Shown one piece after another: positions 50,873 through 61,350 of a stretch of DNA of 64,000 nucleotides; position 1 is the first letter of the stretch; each line of letters begins with the position of its first letter. Source of the DNA: Ehretia macrophylla (taxonomy: Eukaryota > Streptophyta > Magnoliopsida > Boraginales > Ehretiaceae). The position numbers were made by a program, and so were the translations under genes. The stretch spans positions 34,371,652 to 34,435,651 of the forward strand of contig CM075775.1 of assembly GCA_037974665.1 (NCBI GenBank), in the 5' to 3' direction. Under the pieces are notes generated by a model that had not been told where the DNA came from, searched no databases, and was given only the letters and a program-made list of their open reading frames with translations.

Positions 50873-51630
50873 AGGTGGAATCTTGACTGTAGATTCATCT
50901 TCTCCATCGTCTCTGAATCTGACTGGTTCTGTACTGAAGACTTGATTGAACTTCTTCAGTCTGAATCATTCTGACAAATGGTGAAATACATACAAGTACA
51001 CTTGATCGAAGTGTATTTCCCATCAATACAAAGAAAATCAATAAACTAGTCTATTTTCCCTATAGTCTACCCTGTATCGTACTTAGTCTTACTATCTTCG
51101 AAGCCTTACTATCTTCGAAGCTTAACTATCTCTCACCAAACCGCCACATGGCTAACACGGAGTCTTACGCCCTCTGCTCCTCAACGCCGTGACCTTACAT
51201 GGTTGTTGAAATAGGTTTGCTAAAGGTAAGTTGGCTAAAGGTAAGTTGACTAAGCAAAATACAACATAAAATACAGGCTAGAAGATACACAAGTTTCTAA
51301 ATTTCCTTTGGCTTTTTGGGAAAGCCACACCCATCAACGGACTTGATATGTCTTTACCGGTTGCCGTTTGACCCGGACTAGCTGAAGTTTCATGGAATTC
51401 TTCAGAAACCATATGACTTCAGAGAGGGGAAGTCTTACCGTTTCATCCTAGTTTTTGAAGGGAACTTAGAAGAACAAAACCCTATCTGTCCAATGTTTTT
51501 AGAGAACATTAGAAAACTCAACTGTCCTATGTTTTTGAAGAGAACATCGGAAAACTCATATGGTCCAGTTTATACTCATAGAGGAGTATTACATCTGTTT
51601 TCTATACTACTGTCTGTTTCCAGTTTATAC

Positions 51631-52956
51631 TCATAGTGGAGTATAAATGCCGTAACAGTCATCTTCGTTGTCATCGGCATGATCTGTTGAAACTGATGCC
51701 TGGTCTGAGGCATTTTCTAGTTCTTCTAACTGTAGCATGATGGCCTTGACTTCGTCAAAATTGGTGGCCGCTGCTAACTGTGTAGTTAGGAAGTTCTTAA
51801 ATGAAAGAAATTCCTGCTGTTCTGGTTGAATTTCTTGTTTCTGTTTCTGATTGGTCTCGAGCCATGCTTGAACTTTTGGAGTTGAACACGAAGCATTGTT
51901 CATCTTCTTCCACCACATGACTGAGTGAACTCTTCCGAAAGCCAAGATGTCTTGTTGATTTCCGAAAGAAACATGTTTGTACGCGAATTCTGATATGAAA
52001 ATCCACGTAACAAAGAAGATTCTGTAAAACACAAAAAACGGAGGAAGGTAGGCTAACTGTGATGGTGCCTTCCAATGTTCTGTGAAGTACTGGAATCCTT
52101 GGAGGACTGGTTCTGGTAAAATGTCTGTAATTGGACCAAAAGATGCCCACCACTGGATGAACCAATTTGGAACTTCTAATGGAAATGTTTTGGTGAAAAG
52201 GAAGAACCATGACATATCATGCTTGTCATTCTGGCGATTTAATGCTCTGAACCAAGCCTGAATGTAGTCATAATAATTATAGTCCTTGAGGGGAATATCT
52301 TCTGGAATCTGTTTGGTTTTCTGTGGGGGTTGTCCCCATTGATCAAGAGTGATCACCTTCTGGAGTTTAGCCTTGACGTGGCTGTACTGGCCTTGTTGTT
52401 TGTCTTTGTCATCTGGGACAAACTGAATGGATTCTGTTTTTATGAGAATTGTCTCATAATATTTCTGGTCTTTGTATGTGTTGTCTGGGATGTAGTTTGA
52501 ATGAGGGTGAAGAAACGCTCTTGCAAACTCATCGGGGGTCATGTTGGGGTTCTGTCTAAAATGAAAAGGTTCTGTTACAAGAATCTGGTCGAACACATTC
52601 TTGTATGTGTATGAGGGTGATGGTAACTGTGGTAGTGTTTGTTTTGGTTCTGGGGTAACTGTCTTCTTCTTAGTAACAAGTGGCTGAAACCTGTTACTGA
52701 CTGTCGTCTGGGAAGATGTACCTGCAGTACCTGCACGAACATCTGTTAGCTGTTTTTGAGGGGGAACTGTCCCCAAAACTGTGAGGTTTCTACCTAGGGG
52801 TGACTGGGTAGAATATGGTGTATAGGTTATCTGTTTATGTGCAACCTTTATTGGGGTTGATGATTGGGCTGGGGATGCTGCTGGAGTTCTAGCTTTCTGA
52901 GCATAAGATGCAAGGTCGAATGCTTTAGCTTTTCCTTTATCTTTCTTGGGGGCCAT
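51631..52956 (-). CDS. viral ORF of unknown function downstream of polyprotein
   Basis: An intact 441-codon minus-strand ORF. I chose the ATG at 52956 (MAPKKDKGKAK) over an in-frame ATG at 53037 because the latter adds a hydrophobic stretch that looks like read-back into leader. The N-terminal ~120 residues are basic and rich in Pro, Ser and Thr; the middle (~150-330) is rich in aromatic residues (Trp, Tyr, Phe); the C-terminus is acidic (DDNEDD). I see no known domain. It begins about 240 bp after the polyprotein stop, matching the extra ORF described for florendoviruses, whose role is unknown. It has no in-frame stop, unlike the polyprotein. Confidence 0.75.
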   Translation of the reverse strand: MAPKKDKGKAKAFDLASYAQKARTPAASPAQSSTPIKVAHKQITYTPYSTQSPLGRNLTVLGTVPPQKQLTDVRAGTAGTSSQTTVSNRFQPLVTKKKTVTPEPKQTLPQLPSPSYTYKNVFDQILVTEPFHFRQNPNMTPDEFARAFLHPHSNYIPDNTYKDQKYYETILIKTESIQFVPDDKDKQQGQYSHVKAKLQKVITLDQWGQPPQKTKQIPEDIPLKDYNYYDYIQAWFRALNRQNDKHDMSWFFLFTKTFPLEVPNWFIQWWASFGPITDILPEPVLQGFQYFTEHWKAPSQLAYLPPFFVFYRIFFVTWIFISEFAYKHVSFGNQQDILAFGRVHSVMWWKKMNNASCSTPKVQAWLETNQKQKQEIQPEQQEFLSFKNFLTTQLAAATNFDEVKAIMLQLEELENASDQASVSTDHADDNEDDCYGIYTPL

Positions 52957-53192
52957 TGCTACTAAGTTCAGGAGTTGGTTGATGATCCTGCAAATGGTTA
53001 GTAACAATATATAGAAAGAATTACGGAATTGAAACAATTATCAATTACGCTTCTGGATCTGAGTCTGTGTTTCAATCTACTTAATTGCGGTGGACTTGAA
53101 ACAATCCATCTAGATCAATTAATTTGATCTTTGGTGTCCGCTTCTGTGATCTGTAAAAGAAAACAAAAATGAAAGGTATTCCCGAAGGAATC

Positions 53193-53640
53193 CTATGTGA
53201 TAGGCACGTGGCCTGTTAGAAACTCTCTGGTTAGGAAATCAGGGATGGAGTTATCCTCTCCCTTGATGTACTGGATATCGAAATCAAAAATTGACAGGAT
53301 TGCCTGCCATCTGGCAAATATCTGTTTTGATGCAATGTTTTTAACATCCTTAGTAAGCACATCTTTTGCTGACTTGCAGTCAACATGAACTAAGAATTTC
53401 TAGTTCAACAAATCATCTTGAAACTTTTATTTGCATTTGACAATGGACAACATTTCTTTTTTGACTGTTGAATAGTTCTGTTGAGCTTTATCCCAAGTTC
53501 CTGACGGGCAACGAACAACGCCCTCCTTTCCTACTAAAACCTGTAATAAAATAACACCAATTCCTAATTCAAAAGCATCTGTCTGAACTATTTTTGAGGT
53601 GTCTGGTCGACATAAAGTGAAGCCTGGTAAAACTCTAACC
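53193..53640 (-). pseudogene. viral RNase H region, broken
   Basis: Following the RT, the minus strand encodes the ordered RNase H1 signatures QTDAFE..G, TVKKEML and VHVDC, holding the acidic catalytic positions, but two stop codons lie between them. Its end gives the polyprotein stop. An 85-bp piece of this region (53184-53271) is duplicated at the right edge of the virus (59360-59448). Confidence 0.7.
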
Positions 53641-53681
53641 TGACGCTTTATATTCTTAACAGCATTAGTATGGATGTCAGT

Positions 53682-54206
53682 CTATGCTGGGGGATTCTTT
53701 TTAAGACGTTCAAAAAGAGGTTTACATAAATGACGAATGCCTGGATAAAAATCTGCAACATAGTTCAAAGATCCCAAAAATCTTTGCAACTGTGTTTTCT
53801 CTCGCAGAATGTCTGGTAATTTTTCTGCATAATCAAGTGTTCTTTGGATTGTGGTGATTCTCCCGAAAGAAATCATGTTTCCAAGAAACCTAATTTTGGT
53901 CTGAAATAGTTTAATCTTGGGTGCAGAAACCACAAGACCGTTTTCCTTAATAACTTTGAGGAAAATGTGCAAATGTTTCCAATGCTGATGTATGTCATTA
54001 CTGAAGACTAAAACATCATCAATGTAAACAATTGTGAAGTCTGTGAACTGATTAAAAATCTGGTTCATAATATTCTGGAATTCTGAAGGTGCATTCTTAA
54101 GCCCAAAAGGCATGACATTCCACTCATATTGTCCAAATGGAACGGTGAATGCAGTCTTATACCTTTCTGATTCATTGACTTGGATCTGCCAAAATCCCGA
54201 TTTCAT
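53682..54206 (-). pseudogene. viral reverse transcriptase fragment
   Basis: A 174-codon open stretch with the core polymerase motifs: FDMKSGFWQIQV region, F.VPFGQYEWNVMPFGLKNA, and the YIDDVLVFS catalytic motif (residues ~61-69), then FLGN/FLGSLNY thumb motifs. Motif spacing is that of Caulimoviridae and Ty3-type RTs. Both ends are limited by a frameshift upstream and a stop downstream, so this is part of the broken polyprotein. Confidence 0.92.
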
Positions 54207-54415
54207 GTCAAATTTACTGAAGACATGGGCCTGATTTAATCTCTTAAGGAGATCATTCTTGTTGGGTAATGGGTATCTGATCCATTGTAAGACATTGTTT
54301 AAGGGCTTATAGTTGATAACTAAACGAGGGATTCTTCATTCCTATTCTGCATGTTTACTAACATAAAATGTTGCACATGACCATGGGCTTTTACTCGGTC
54401 GGATAAGCTTTTTAT

Positions 54416-54802
54416 CTAATAAACTCTGGATCTCTTTTTTTTACAAAGAGTTAAATATTCTTGGTTCATCTGAATGGGCCGAGCCCTTGTAGGAATATTC
54501 TGTTCTGAAAAGTCTTTCTCATATGGGAGAGAGACTGAATGTTTCTTATGAGCCCAAAAGGTCGTAGGAAGTTCTAAACAAACTTGTTTTTCAAGTTTGG
54601 TCTGGAAGTCTTTGATGGGCTTTTGTTGTTTAGCAATCTGCTCATCAATCCTGATGCTTTTGATATATTGTTTAAGAAAACTGATCTGGTTTTCTTTCTG
54701 TTGGATTAAGTTAATATCTCTCTGCAGTGACGTGAAATAAAACTGAAAAAGGATAGGTTTACCTAACACATTGGTAGATATACATTGTTCTGAAACAGTC
54801 AT
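54416..54802 (-). pseudogene. viral protease-RT junction fragment
   Basis: A 128-codon open stretch in the same frame as the upstream coat/protease ORF, from which it is separated by a stop in the 54803-54853 gap. It covers the end of the protease and the approach to the RT (ARPIQMNQEYL resembles the P-M-E RT entry). The frame is lost downstream. Confidence 0.65.
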
Positions 54803-54853
54803 GGGAAATAACTGTTGTAGGAATGGGTTCCCAAGGATAACTTGGGAATTTAA

Positions 54854-56275
54854 CTATTTTATCAACACAAAACTGGTAGGGAAACAAATACCTTGATTAC
54901 ACACATGTGCATTAGGTAATTTGTACTGAATATGAAGTCTGGTAGAGTCAGCTGTAGAAAGCTTCTTTCTGGTTTTCTCGAAATATCTGGAAGGAATTAG
55001 ACCCTCTTGAATGCAGTTCATATCTGCACCTGAGTCTAATAAGGCAATGGTTTCAAACTTGAAATCATTAACCTTGATGGTTAACTGGACATACCATTTC
55101 TGGTAAGTGATTCTGTTCAGAAGATTAAGATAATCCTCTGTGGGTTTGGAGGTACTAGCTCCTTCTGTGAGCTTTCCTAAGGCAATCTGGGTCTGCTTAT
55201 CAAGTTCATCATTCTGAGAAAGATGCTCTTGACGTTCTAAGGATTCTATTTGTAAGAGTTGGACATCCTGTTGGAGGTGTTCATGATCTAATCTGAGATC
55301 ACAAATCTCTTGCCTATACTCTTGTCTAAGTTGCTGAATTTCTGATTTTAACAGTTTAATCTCTTGCTGGAGATCAGAGATACCTACTGGTTGGGTTTTT
55401 CTCTTCTGGAAGTAACTGAGGACATCAGAATAATTGGTATTCTTGATGTTATTCTGGATAGATATGGATTGGGATTCTTTTTCCTCTTTCTGATCCATAA
55501 TGTCTTTGAGTCTGAGAAGATAAGCTTGCTTTTCTTCAGGGTCATTGATCTTATAGATCATATCGATCATCAGACCATGAGAGTCTGTAAGGACATTTAA
55601 TCCTTTCTGACAAAAACATGCTCCTTTACTGGGACAAGCACATTCTTGAATGGAGTTGGAAGAACTACTGGAATAGTAGTTATCAGTTTCAATCTGATTA
55701 ATGTTTTCTTCATCAAAGTAATCCGAAGAAGAACTGGATGATGATTCAAGATCATCAATGGATTGGATGATTTTGCTCTTTGTAGCTTCATCTAATTCTA
55801 ATGATTGAATTAGTGATCTGATTCTACAATCTTTTGCAAAATGTCCTGATTTTCCACATTTGAAACATCCTGTGGATTTCTGTTCTTTTTTACTATCTTT
55901 CTGATATTTCCAATTTCTTCGTGGAAACCTCTGGTAATGTTTCTTCTTATGCGTGTATGGTTTGTTGCCATACTTCTGTTTATACTTCTGTCCAATGGAC
56001 TTGAAGTGACTCTTATATTTTCTGGAGGAAATTCTGTTCTTATGTGTTTTCTGAGTATGGGGTGGTTTAATTCTTTCCATACCATACTGTTCACACCAAT
56101 TTCCTAGTTCTTTTCTGTTAGACTGTTTCTTTAACTGAGCTTTAAGACGAAGATCAGTGCAAATCTTCAAAGCAGTCTTGTTAATATGGGATATGATATC
56201 TCCATATGTCATGAGATCATATTCTAAGCTGGGGTATTCTGATGAGAGAGAATCTCTCACTTGCTGGGCGAACAA
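54854..56275 (-). pseudogene. viral coat protein with zinc knuckle, plus aspartic protease
   Basis: A 473-codon stretch. The Lys/Arg-rich region is followed by a CCHC zinc knuckle (CFKCGKSGHFAKDC, ~residues 137-150), the caulimovirid coat-protein hallmark, then an acidic Ser-rich segment, a Cys-rich cluster (ECACPSKGACFCQ), a Gln/Leu-rich coiled coil, and an LLDSGADMNC aspartic-protease active-site motif near 435. More coat-protein-like sequence lies upstream to about 56900 in interrupted frames. Confidence 0.88.
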
Positions 56276-56956
56276 CTTTGGAAGTCCACAAATGAATCTT
56301 TCCTTCCAATAACAAGCGTTGTTATCAGCTCTTTGGTAAAGTTTACTAAGAAAGACATCCTTATACCATTGGAAGTCTTAAAGTGTTCTACATCTGAGGT
56401 TCTGAAGGACTTTAGATGTTCTTTCTTGATATACTGTGGGATCACCTATGAAATGGTAGGTGATATCGAAGACTAAGGCAGAAAGAGCACATGACTCTGT
56501 CTGTCCATTCTGATTGAGAACAGGTTCACCATTCTCATTGGTTTTCACCATGTTAAGAATGCCTTCTTTGGTAGCATCACTGAGATGGTCATCCCACCAT
56601 CCTTTGAGCTAACCATTGAAGCCAAGAATGATGTTTCTGGTTGCTGCTCTCTCAGTAACAGCTTGTTTATAAATGTTACCGATTATGATCATCTGTTTGG
56701 TAACATTGATAATCTGATATTCTGACATCCCATCTATGTTCCATTCATAGATCTGAGATCCTGAAAAAGATCTTTGAGGATGTGATTCTTCAAACTGAAG
56801 ATCTGGAGGTGAAGGTCTGGGATAGAAATTCTTTGTCTCAGGGAAAGAAATTCTATTGAGATGGATAACTTTATCTTTATCCTTCCCGGAATTCTGTGAA
56901 GATGAGGACTCACAATCAGAATTACTGTCTGAGTGTTTTAATGTTTAAAGAGCCAA

Positions 56957-57553
56957 CTAACTTGATGAAGGTTCTGATTTTTTAGATCTGGAGATCAGTT
57001 CCTGGAGAAGTTTGGTATTCTTCTCTTCTGTGGATTCCAAGTTTGGAATATATTTTGATATTTTAAAAGGTAAAACCTTGATTGGAGATTCTGGTTTAAC
57101 CTTAGAACTGGTTAATTTTAATGAATCAAATGGTTTTGTCAATGAAACAGTTTTCTGTTCAGTTGACTTTTGTCTTGATTCATCAGTCTTAACTGTAGTT
57201 ACTGGAGTTGTATTCTGTTTTTCAAGAATATCTTCGATATTCTGAATATGTTTTTGTAATGTGACAACTGAAAGATTAGTCCAATTATTTTGTTGGGCTA
57301 TGTCTTTTAATTCTGGTTGTTCTGAAGCAATGACTGGTTTGAGGTCTACAGTTCCTTCTGTTACAGGAATCTGTGTATGTTGAAACGGGGGGTGCTCCGA
57401 GTCAATAACTTTTGTGGAATTAGGCAAATTCCATTTTCTTGTTCTTGCAGTAAGAACATTAATGTTCATTGGCTTATTCCTATGTTTAAACCACATGAAA
57501 AATGGTACATTTAACCTAACAAGTTGCAAATATTGAAGCCATTGGCTTTTCAA
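56957..57553 (-). pseudogene. viral polyprotein spacer after movement protein
   Basis: A 198-codon open stretch directly after, and in the same frame as, the movement-protein ORF, separated only by the TAA at 57554. Hydrophilic, Lys/Ser/Thr-rich, with a probable coiled coil (LQKHIQNIEDILEKQ). No domain recognised. Confidence 0.65.
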
Positions 57554-58732
57554 TTATGTTAATTGATCATTGTTATGATTTTCAAAATACCATTCTCTAA
57601 TCTGTTTATTTTCTTCTGACATGAATTCATCTTTTAATCCTTGAACATCTCGTTCAAAGACTTCAGATAAAACATTGACGCCAAAGTCTGAAGCTGAAGG
57701 ATTGAAGTCAACAGACGATGTATTTGTTGGTCCAAATTCTGGATAAATAGGACGAGCAGTCTGTTCTTCAATTCTAATTCTAATTGGAACAGATTGAGTC
57801 TGAGTCCTATTAATGGAAGAAAGATCAACAAATCCTGGAGTGGGGTCAGAAATGCTGATCCTGGAAACACTAGAGGCTGAACGGGATAGAACTGATCCTC
57901 TATTTCCTCTATCAATTTTAACTGAAACAGTACCATCATCATATTGGATGATTTGTTCTATTTTAGAGTTCTGGATGTTATTGTTCTGAATAACTGGTTT
58001 AGTGGCACTCTCAATATCCCACCTTTCTGGAAGTGAAATATCATTCCACATAATAGTTCTGGGTATATTAACTATTGATCTATTTCTGTCCATATTCCAA
58101 AGGATAGTTTCACCTTTAGGACGATGTCTGGTTATAGATCTAGGATTTAATCCTGTAGTCATCAATTTATAATTAAGACGATAAATAACTTCATATGCAT
58201 GTGTACCACAATCAACATAATAATTATGCGTCTTAATGTCTAACTGTAAAGCTTTCATGATATTTGGGCATGTAAGCAATATAGTATGATCTGGAAAACA
58301 ATTAAAGAAAATAGGTCCATTACAAAGACTCGTTTCTACTAAACCTAGTAGTGAATCATTGTATCTGAGTAACCTACAATCTCTAAGAGCTAGATATACA
58401 CTGGTATCTAGTCCTTCTCTGTTTAAAGGCTTAAGTGCGACCTGCACATGGCCAATATGTAGAAACCTATAGCCGTTTCTAATAGCTTTGTTCAAACTTT
58501 TATGGGAAAAAAGTCTGATACTCTGTTGGTCACTGGTCAGTGGCACTACAACTTCCTTACACTTAATGGTAAGTAGAGATTTAAAGTCAATGAGACTTTT
58601 CTGATAGATCTCTTTTACATCTATCTTAGGAGGTTTCCAGTTACTTAACTCTCCTACTGTCCATGTCTGTTCTGTTTTTGCTATAGTATTATTATCTGAT
58701 CCTACTAAAGCATTACTGCTACTAGAAGCCAT
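57554..58732 (-). pseudogene. viral movement protein (30K superfamily) region
   Basis: 392 codons open from the ATG at 58732 (MASSSSNALVG). The region from ~45 to 215 has the 30K-superfamily pattern of Caulimoviridae movement proteins (YRFLHIGHVQVALKPLNREG, and LALRDCRLLRYNDSLLG farther on with its central aspartate). Such proteins make tubules at plasmodesmata. It is the N-terminal part of the polyprotein and here ends early at a TAA. The leader from the primer site to the ATG is about 200 bp. Confidence 0.88.
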
Positions 58733-58933
58733 TATAACTATGTTACTAGTCCTGCCCTTACTATCTGCGAACCGACTTACTATCTTCGAGCCAACGACGC
58801 CTACAAGGAAAACCTGGAGCCAACTGCCCTTCCTCGGGTCTTACTTACTCCCTAACCCTATCACGACCTATAGCGGCAAAGGTAAGTTGTCGATACAGGT
58901 AAGTTGGACAAAACTAACAACCTAGTTATTCTG

Positions 58934-58945
58934 GCTCTGATACCA
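58934..58945 (-). other. tRNA-Met primer binding site of the virus
   Basis: TGGTATCAGAGC on the minus strand, a perfect match to the initiator tRNA-Met site used by Caulimoviridae to prime minus-strand DNA. The left end of the provirus (50328) falls a few bases inside the equivalent position of the other terminal copy. Confidence 0.92.
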
Positions 58946-59359
58946 GAAAGGAACCAGGACGGATAAGATAATAAAAGCCATAATAGAAAGCGGAATAAAT
59001 AGGTATAATAGGAAAGATAAATAAATGAAATACAGGTAAGATGAAGACGAGAGAGAGATGGTCTGAATCTCTTACTTGTTATTAACTATAGATGGAAGTA
59101 GTGCTACACTGTTGGTTGTATAGGAGTAAAACGTACAAAGAGTGATGAAGATTTTTAAAGAAAAAAAATTCGGATACTATGTTCTTGAGACAGACTCTGT
59201 CTTATATAAGATATCGAATCTAAAAAACAAAAGAAAACAAAAGTAAAAGAAAAGTCAAATGTAACTTTCCTAAAGTGAACAGTAAAAAGTGATTTTTACT
59301 ATTCATGAATAGTGTGTCAGCTTTTACTGTGGCCGAATCTTCATTTGTCTTGACATGAT
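58941..59359 (-). repeat. viral terminal repeat, right copy
   Basis: Counterpart of 50328-50748. At 59359/59360 it jumps to sequence equivalent to 53184-53271 (RNase H region), so this end lacks about 2.4 kb including the extra ORF. Confidence 0.88.
59201..59210 (-). promoter_or_regulatory. viral TATA box, right copy
   Basis: CTTATATAAG on the minus strand, about 260 bp upstream of the primer site and 470 bp upstream of the movement-protein ATG. This position suits the promoter of the full-length viral RNA. Confidence 0.7.
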
Positions 59360-59443
59360 GGAAGGAATCCTATGTGATAGGCACGTGGCCTGTTAAAAAC
59401 TCTCTGGTTAAGAAATCAGGGATGGAGTTATCCTCTCCCTTGA

Positions 59444-59486
<43 letters not shown>

Positions 59487-60046
59487 CACATGTATATCTA
59501 CATATACAATAAATATTTAAATTTTAAAAAATAATAAAAATACACTGCATTTTTTAAAAGTTTTAAACTAAATCCAATATTACCATTTCAAAAAATAAAA
59601 AAAATATTGTTATTCATATATTGTGTATGTCTTTTTTCATATGATTTCTCGTAATTGGATTGAAGAATGAAAAAAATTGGAGGAAAATTTTACGTAATTT
59701 GGTTGATGCTTTGAGTATAAACTTTGTGATCTAGATGGATTGATGGATAAATAATTTTTCATTTTTATTTTTTTTTAGAATTGAATATTTGCAATGATGT
59801 AGTATCTTTTTTTTATTTTATTGTCTTATTATGTATGAATTGTGATTTATTATATTTTTAGATTGTTTTACATTTAAATTAATATTTTTTTTCATATTTT
59901 TGGACTAATTTCCTATTTAAATTATTATTTTTTAAGTTAAAGGGTTCGGTTTCGGTTATTTGCGATTTTTTTAAACCCGTCAATTTTTTGTTTCAGTTTT
60001 AACAAAAACCGCGATTAACCTAACTGCTGTCATTCCTAATCATACC

Positions 60047-60448
60047 ATGTATTATCACACATTGAAAGTTCTAAGACTATATATATTCTTTCTATAACCA
60101 CAATGTAATAATTTTCACACTATAATATGTGTTCACTCTTGATGGTTCAGGGTCATTTCGTGATGGATGTCGTTTGTTCCTTGTACCCCTTTTCGGGTTT
60201 CATCGTAAGAAATAATATATTATATTAAAGAAACTCTTCTCATAAATTGCTTTAAATAGGTAAATCAATTATTTATTCTTTGGGTATAATTTAGATATTA
60301 AATGTCCAATCTAAATGCAAGGAATTATAATTGCACATGCGAGATTTATTGACCTAATTACATGACTTGTTTGCAATTCTCCTAATACATTAAAAACTCA
60401 TATTTGAGGAAGTGGTTGTATGATATAATCATTATGGTTAAGATATCT
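60047..60448. other. short intergenic spacer, nothing seen
   Basis: AT-rich DNA between the hAT element and the GC-richer retroelement. No features recognised. Confidence 0.6.
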
Positions 60449-61320
60449 GTCGAGGTCGGAATCTCTACGTTGATGTTGGGAGCTACTTCTATCGAGCTGG
60501 AAATTTGGGTCGGCTTCTTGACCTGGATTTTCGGGCCGGCTACCTGACCTGCACAAGAAAAAGGAAGGAAAAGGCGGGGTGATGACCTGAATTTTCCCCT
60601 CGAGTGTGCGAACGATTAGTATGTCTGAGCTGGCGAAGTAGTTGAAAACATTTAATGACGAGTTACCTCTGGAATGAAGGGATGGAGCTCTATTTATACT
60701 AAATTTAGACCTGACAGCATTTAATGCAGTGCAACTTTATGTCCCATCAGAACAGCTATTTGTCGAGGTTGGGGTTTTCCTGGGTCGGGGTAAGGTTGAA
60801 TTAGCATCCAGGTTGGGCATTAGCTGAATGTGTTGGGCTTGGCTTGGATTAGTCCGCCTCAGCTCGGAATGGGCATGACACCTCAGCTCGGGGTCCCCCT
60901 CGTCAATCCCCCCCCAAGTCGAGATCGAGAGGGTGAGATCTAGATTTGGCAGTTGATCCTGAGCTGGAGGTGCCCGACCCCGGCAGAGTGGGGATGGCCA
61001 CGTCAGCGGTGCATACCCTTCAGATGGCTGACACGTCACCTGGCAGTTATGACAAGATGCGACGTTTGGAATTCCCGAGGCGGTTATAGGAGTTGCTTAT
61101 AAATAGGGCCTTAATATCCGAGATTCATTTTACACTTTACTAATGAAATTTAGAGCTTCCAGGTCGGCAACCAGAGTGGTCAGACACTTTTTAGCTCGAC
61201 AAATATCTTCTCGAGGTATTCAGCTCGAAATCCACTAATTCGGAGCCAAGTAGGTCGGAGGCAGTTAGATCGGGTCATATTCAACAACTAGAGCGGTAGG
61301 TACATCTCGACTCCCTTTAG
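60449..61320 (+). mobile_element. candidate 5' LTR of a gypsy-type retroelement
   Basis: GC content rises sharply and the sequence is rich in gtcgg/gctcg words shared with the coding part downstream. A TATA box (tataaataggg, 61098-61108) lies about 250 bp before the gag-like ATG. I could not define TG...CA ends or a primer site, and a matching 3' LTR would lie beyond the window, so the boundaries are approximate. Confidence 0.5.
61098..61108 (+). promoter_or_regulatory. TATA box of the retroelement
   Basis: tataaataggg, a near-ideal plant TATA box, upstream of the gag-like gene and within the presumed LTR. Confidence 0.65.
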
Positions 61321-61350
61321 TTATCCCTGCACATATTTTAATTTGTAAAC

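Larger units (their letters stand above)
53193..58732 (-). pseudogene. viral polyprotein (MP-CP-PR-RT-RNase H), broken
   Basis: Minus-strand polyprotein region of a caulimovirid. The same frame runs from 58732 to about 54416, with stops including TAA at 57554-57556 and TAG at 56957-56959 and a local change of frame near 56257-56445. A net frameshift lies between 54416 and 54206. The RT and RNase H part then shares one frame, with stops at 53682-53684 and two more near 53400-53430, ending at TAG 53193-53195. Domain order is movement protein, spacer, coat protein with CCHC knuckle, protease, RT, RNase H. The separate parts are described below. Confidence 0.88.
50328..59448 (-). mobile_element. 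endogenous pararetrovirus (Caulimoviridae)
   Basis: A genome-length-plus viral copy read on the minus strand: promoter (right terminal copy), tRNA-Met primer site at 58934-58945, movement protein, coat/zinc-knuckle region, aspartic protease, RT, RNase H, a separate ORF, then a second promoter copy. There is no integrase, as expected for Caulimoviridae. Its left boundary falls inside the primer-site sequence and both boundaries abut (TA)n DNA. Gene order plus a downstream ORF of unknown function suggest a florendovirus- or petuvirus-like member; genus is an inference. The polyprotein is interrupted by several stops and at least one frameshift, so this copy looks non-functional. Confidence 0.93.
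50100..60038. mobile_element. hAT-type DNA transposon split by an endogenous virus
   Basis: The left end taaggatgacaatag and the reverse complement of the right end (taggaatgacagcag) form short imperfect TIRs. The octamer atcatacc flanks both sides exactly (50092-50099 and 60039-60046), the 8-bp target duplication diagnostic of hAT elements. Subterminal regions on both sides carry ggttttggttttt/aacccg-type repeats. Removing the virus (50328-59448) leaves about 0.8 kb of AT-rich non-coding DNA, so the element is non-autonomous. The right arm is 59449-60038. Confidence 0.85.

Noticed and set aside
50328-59448. Reading the virus as an ordinary Ty3 LTR retrotransposon
   Set aside because: There is a 30K-type movement protein, no integrase, and the terminal copies are unequal and chimeric instead of paired LTRs with a target duplication.
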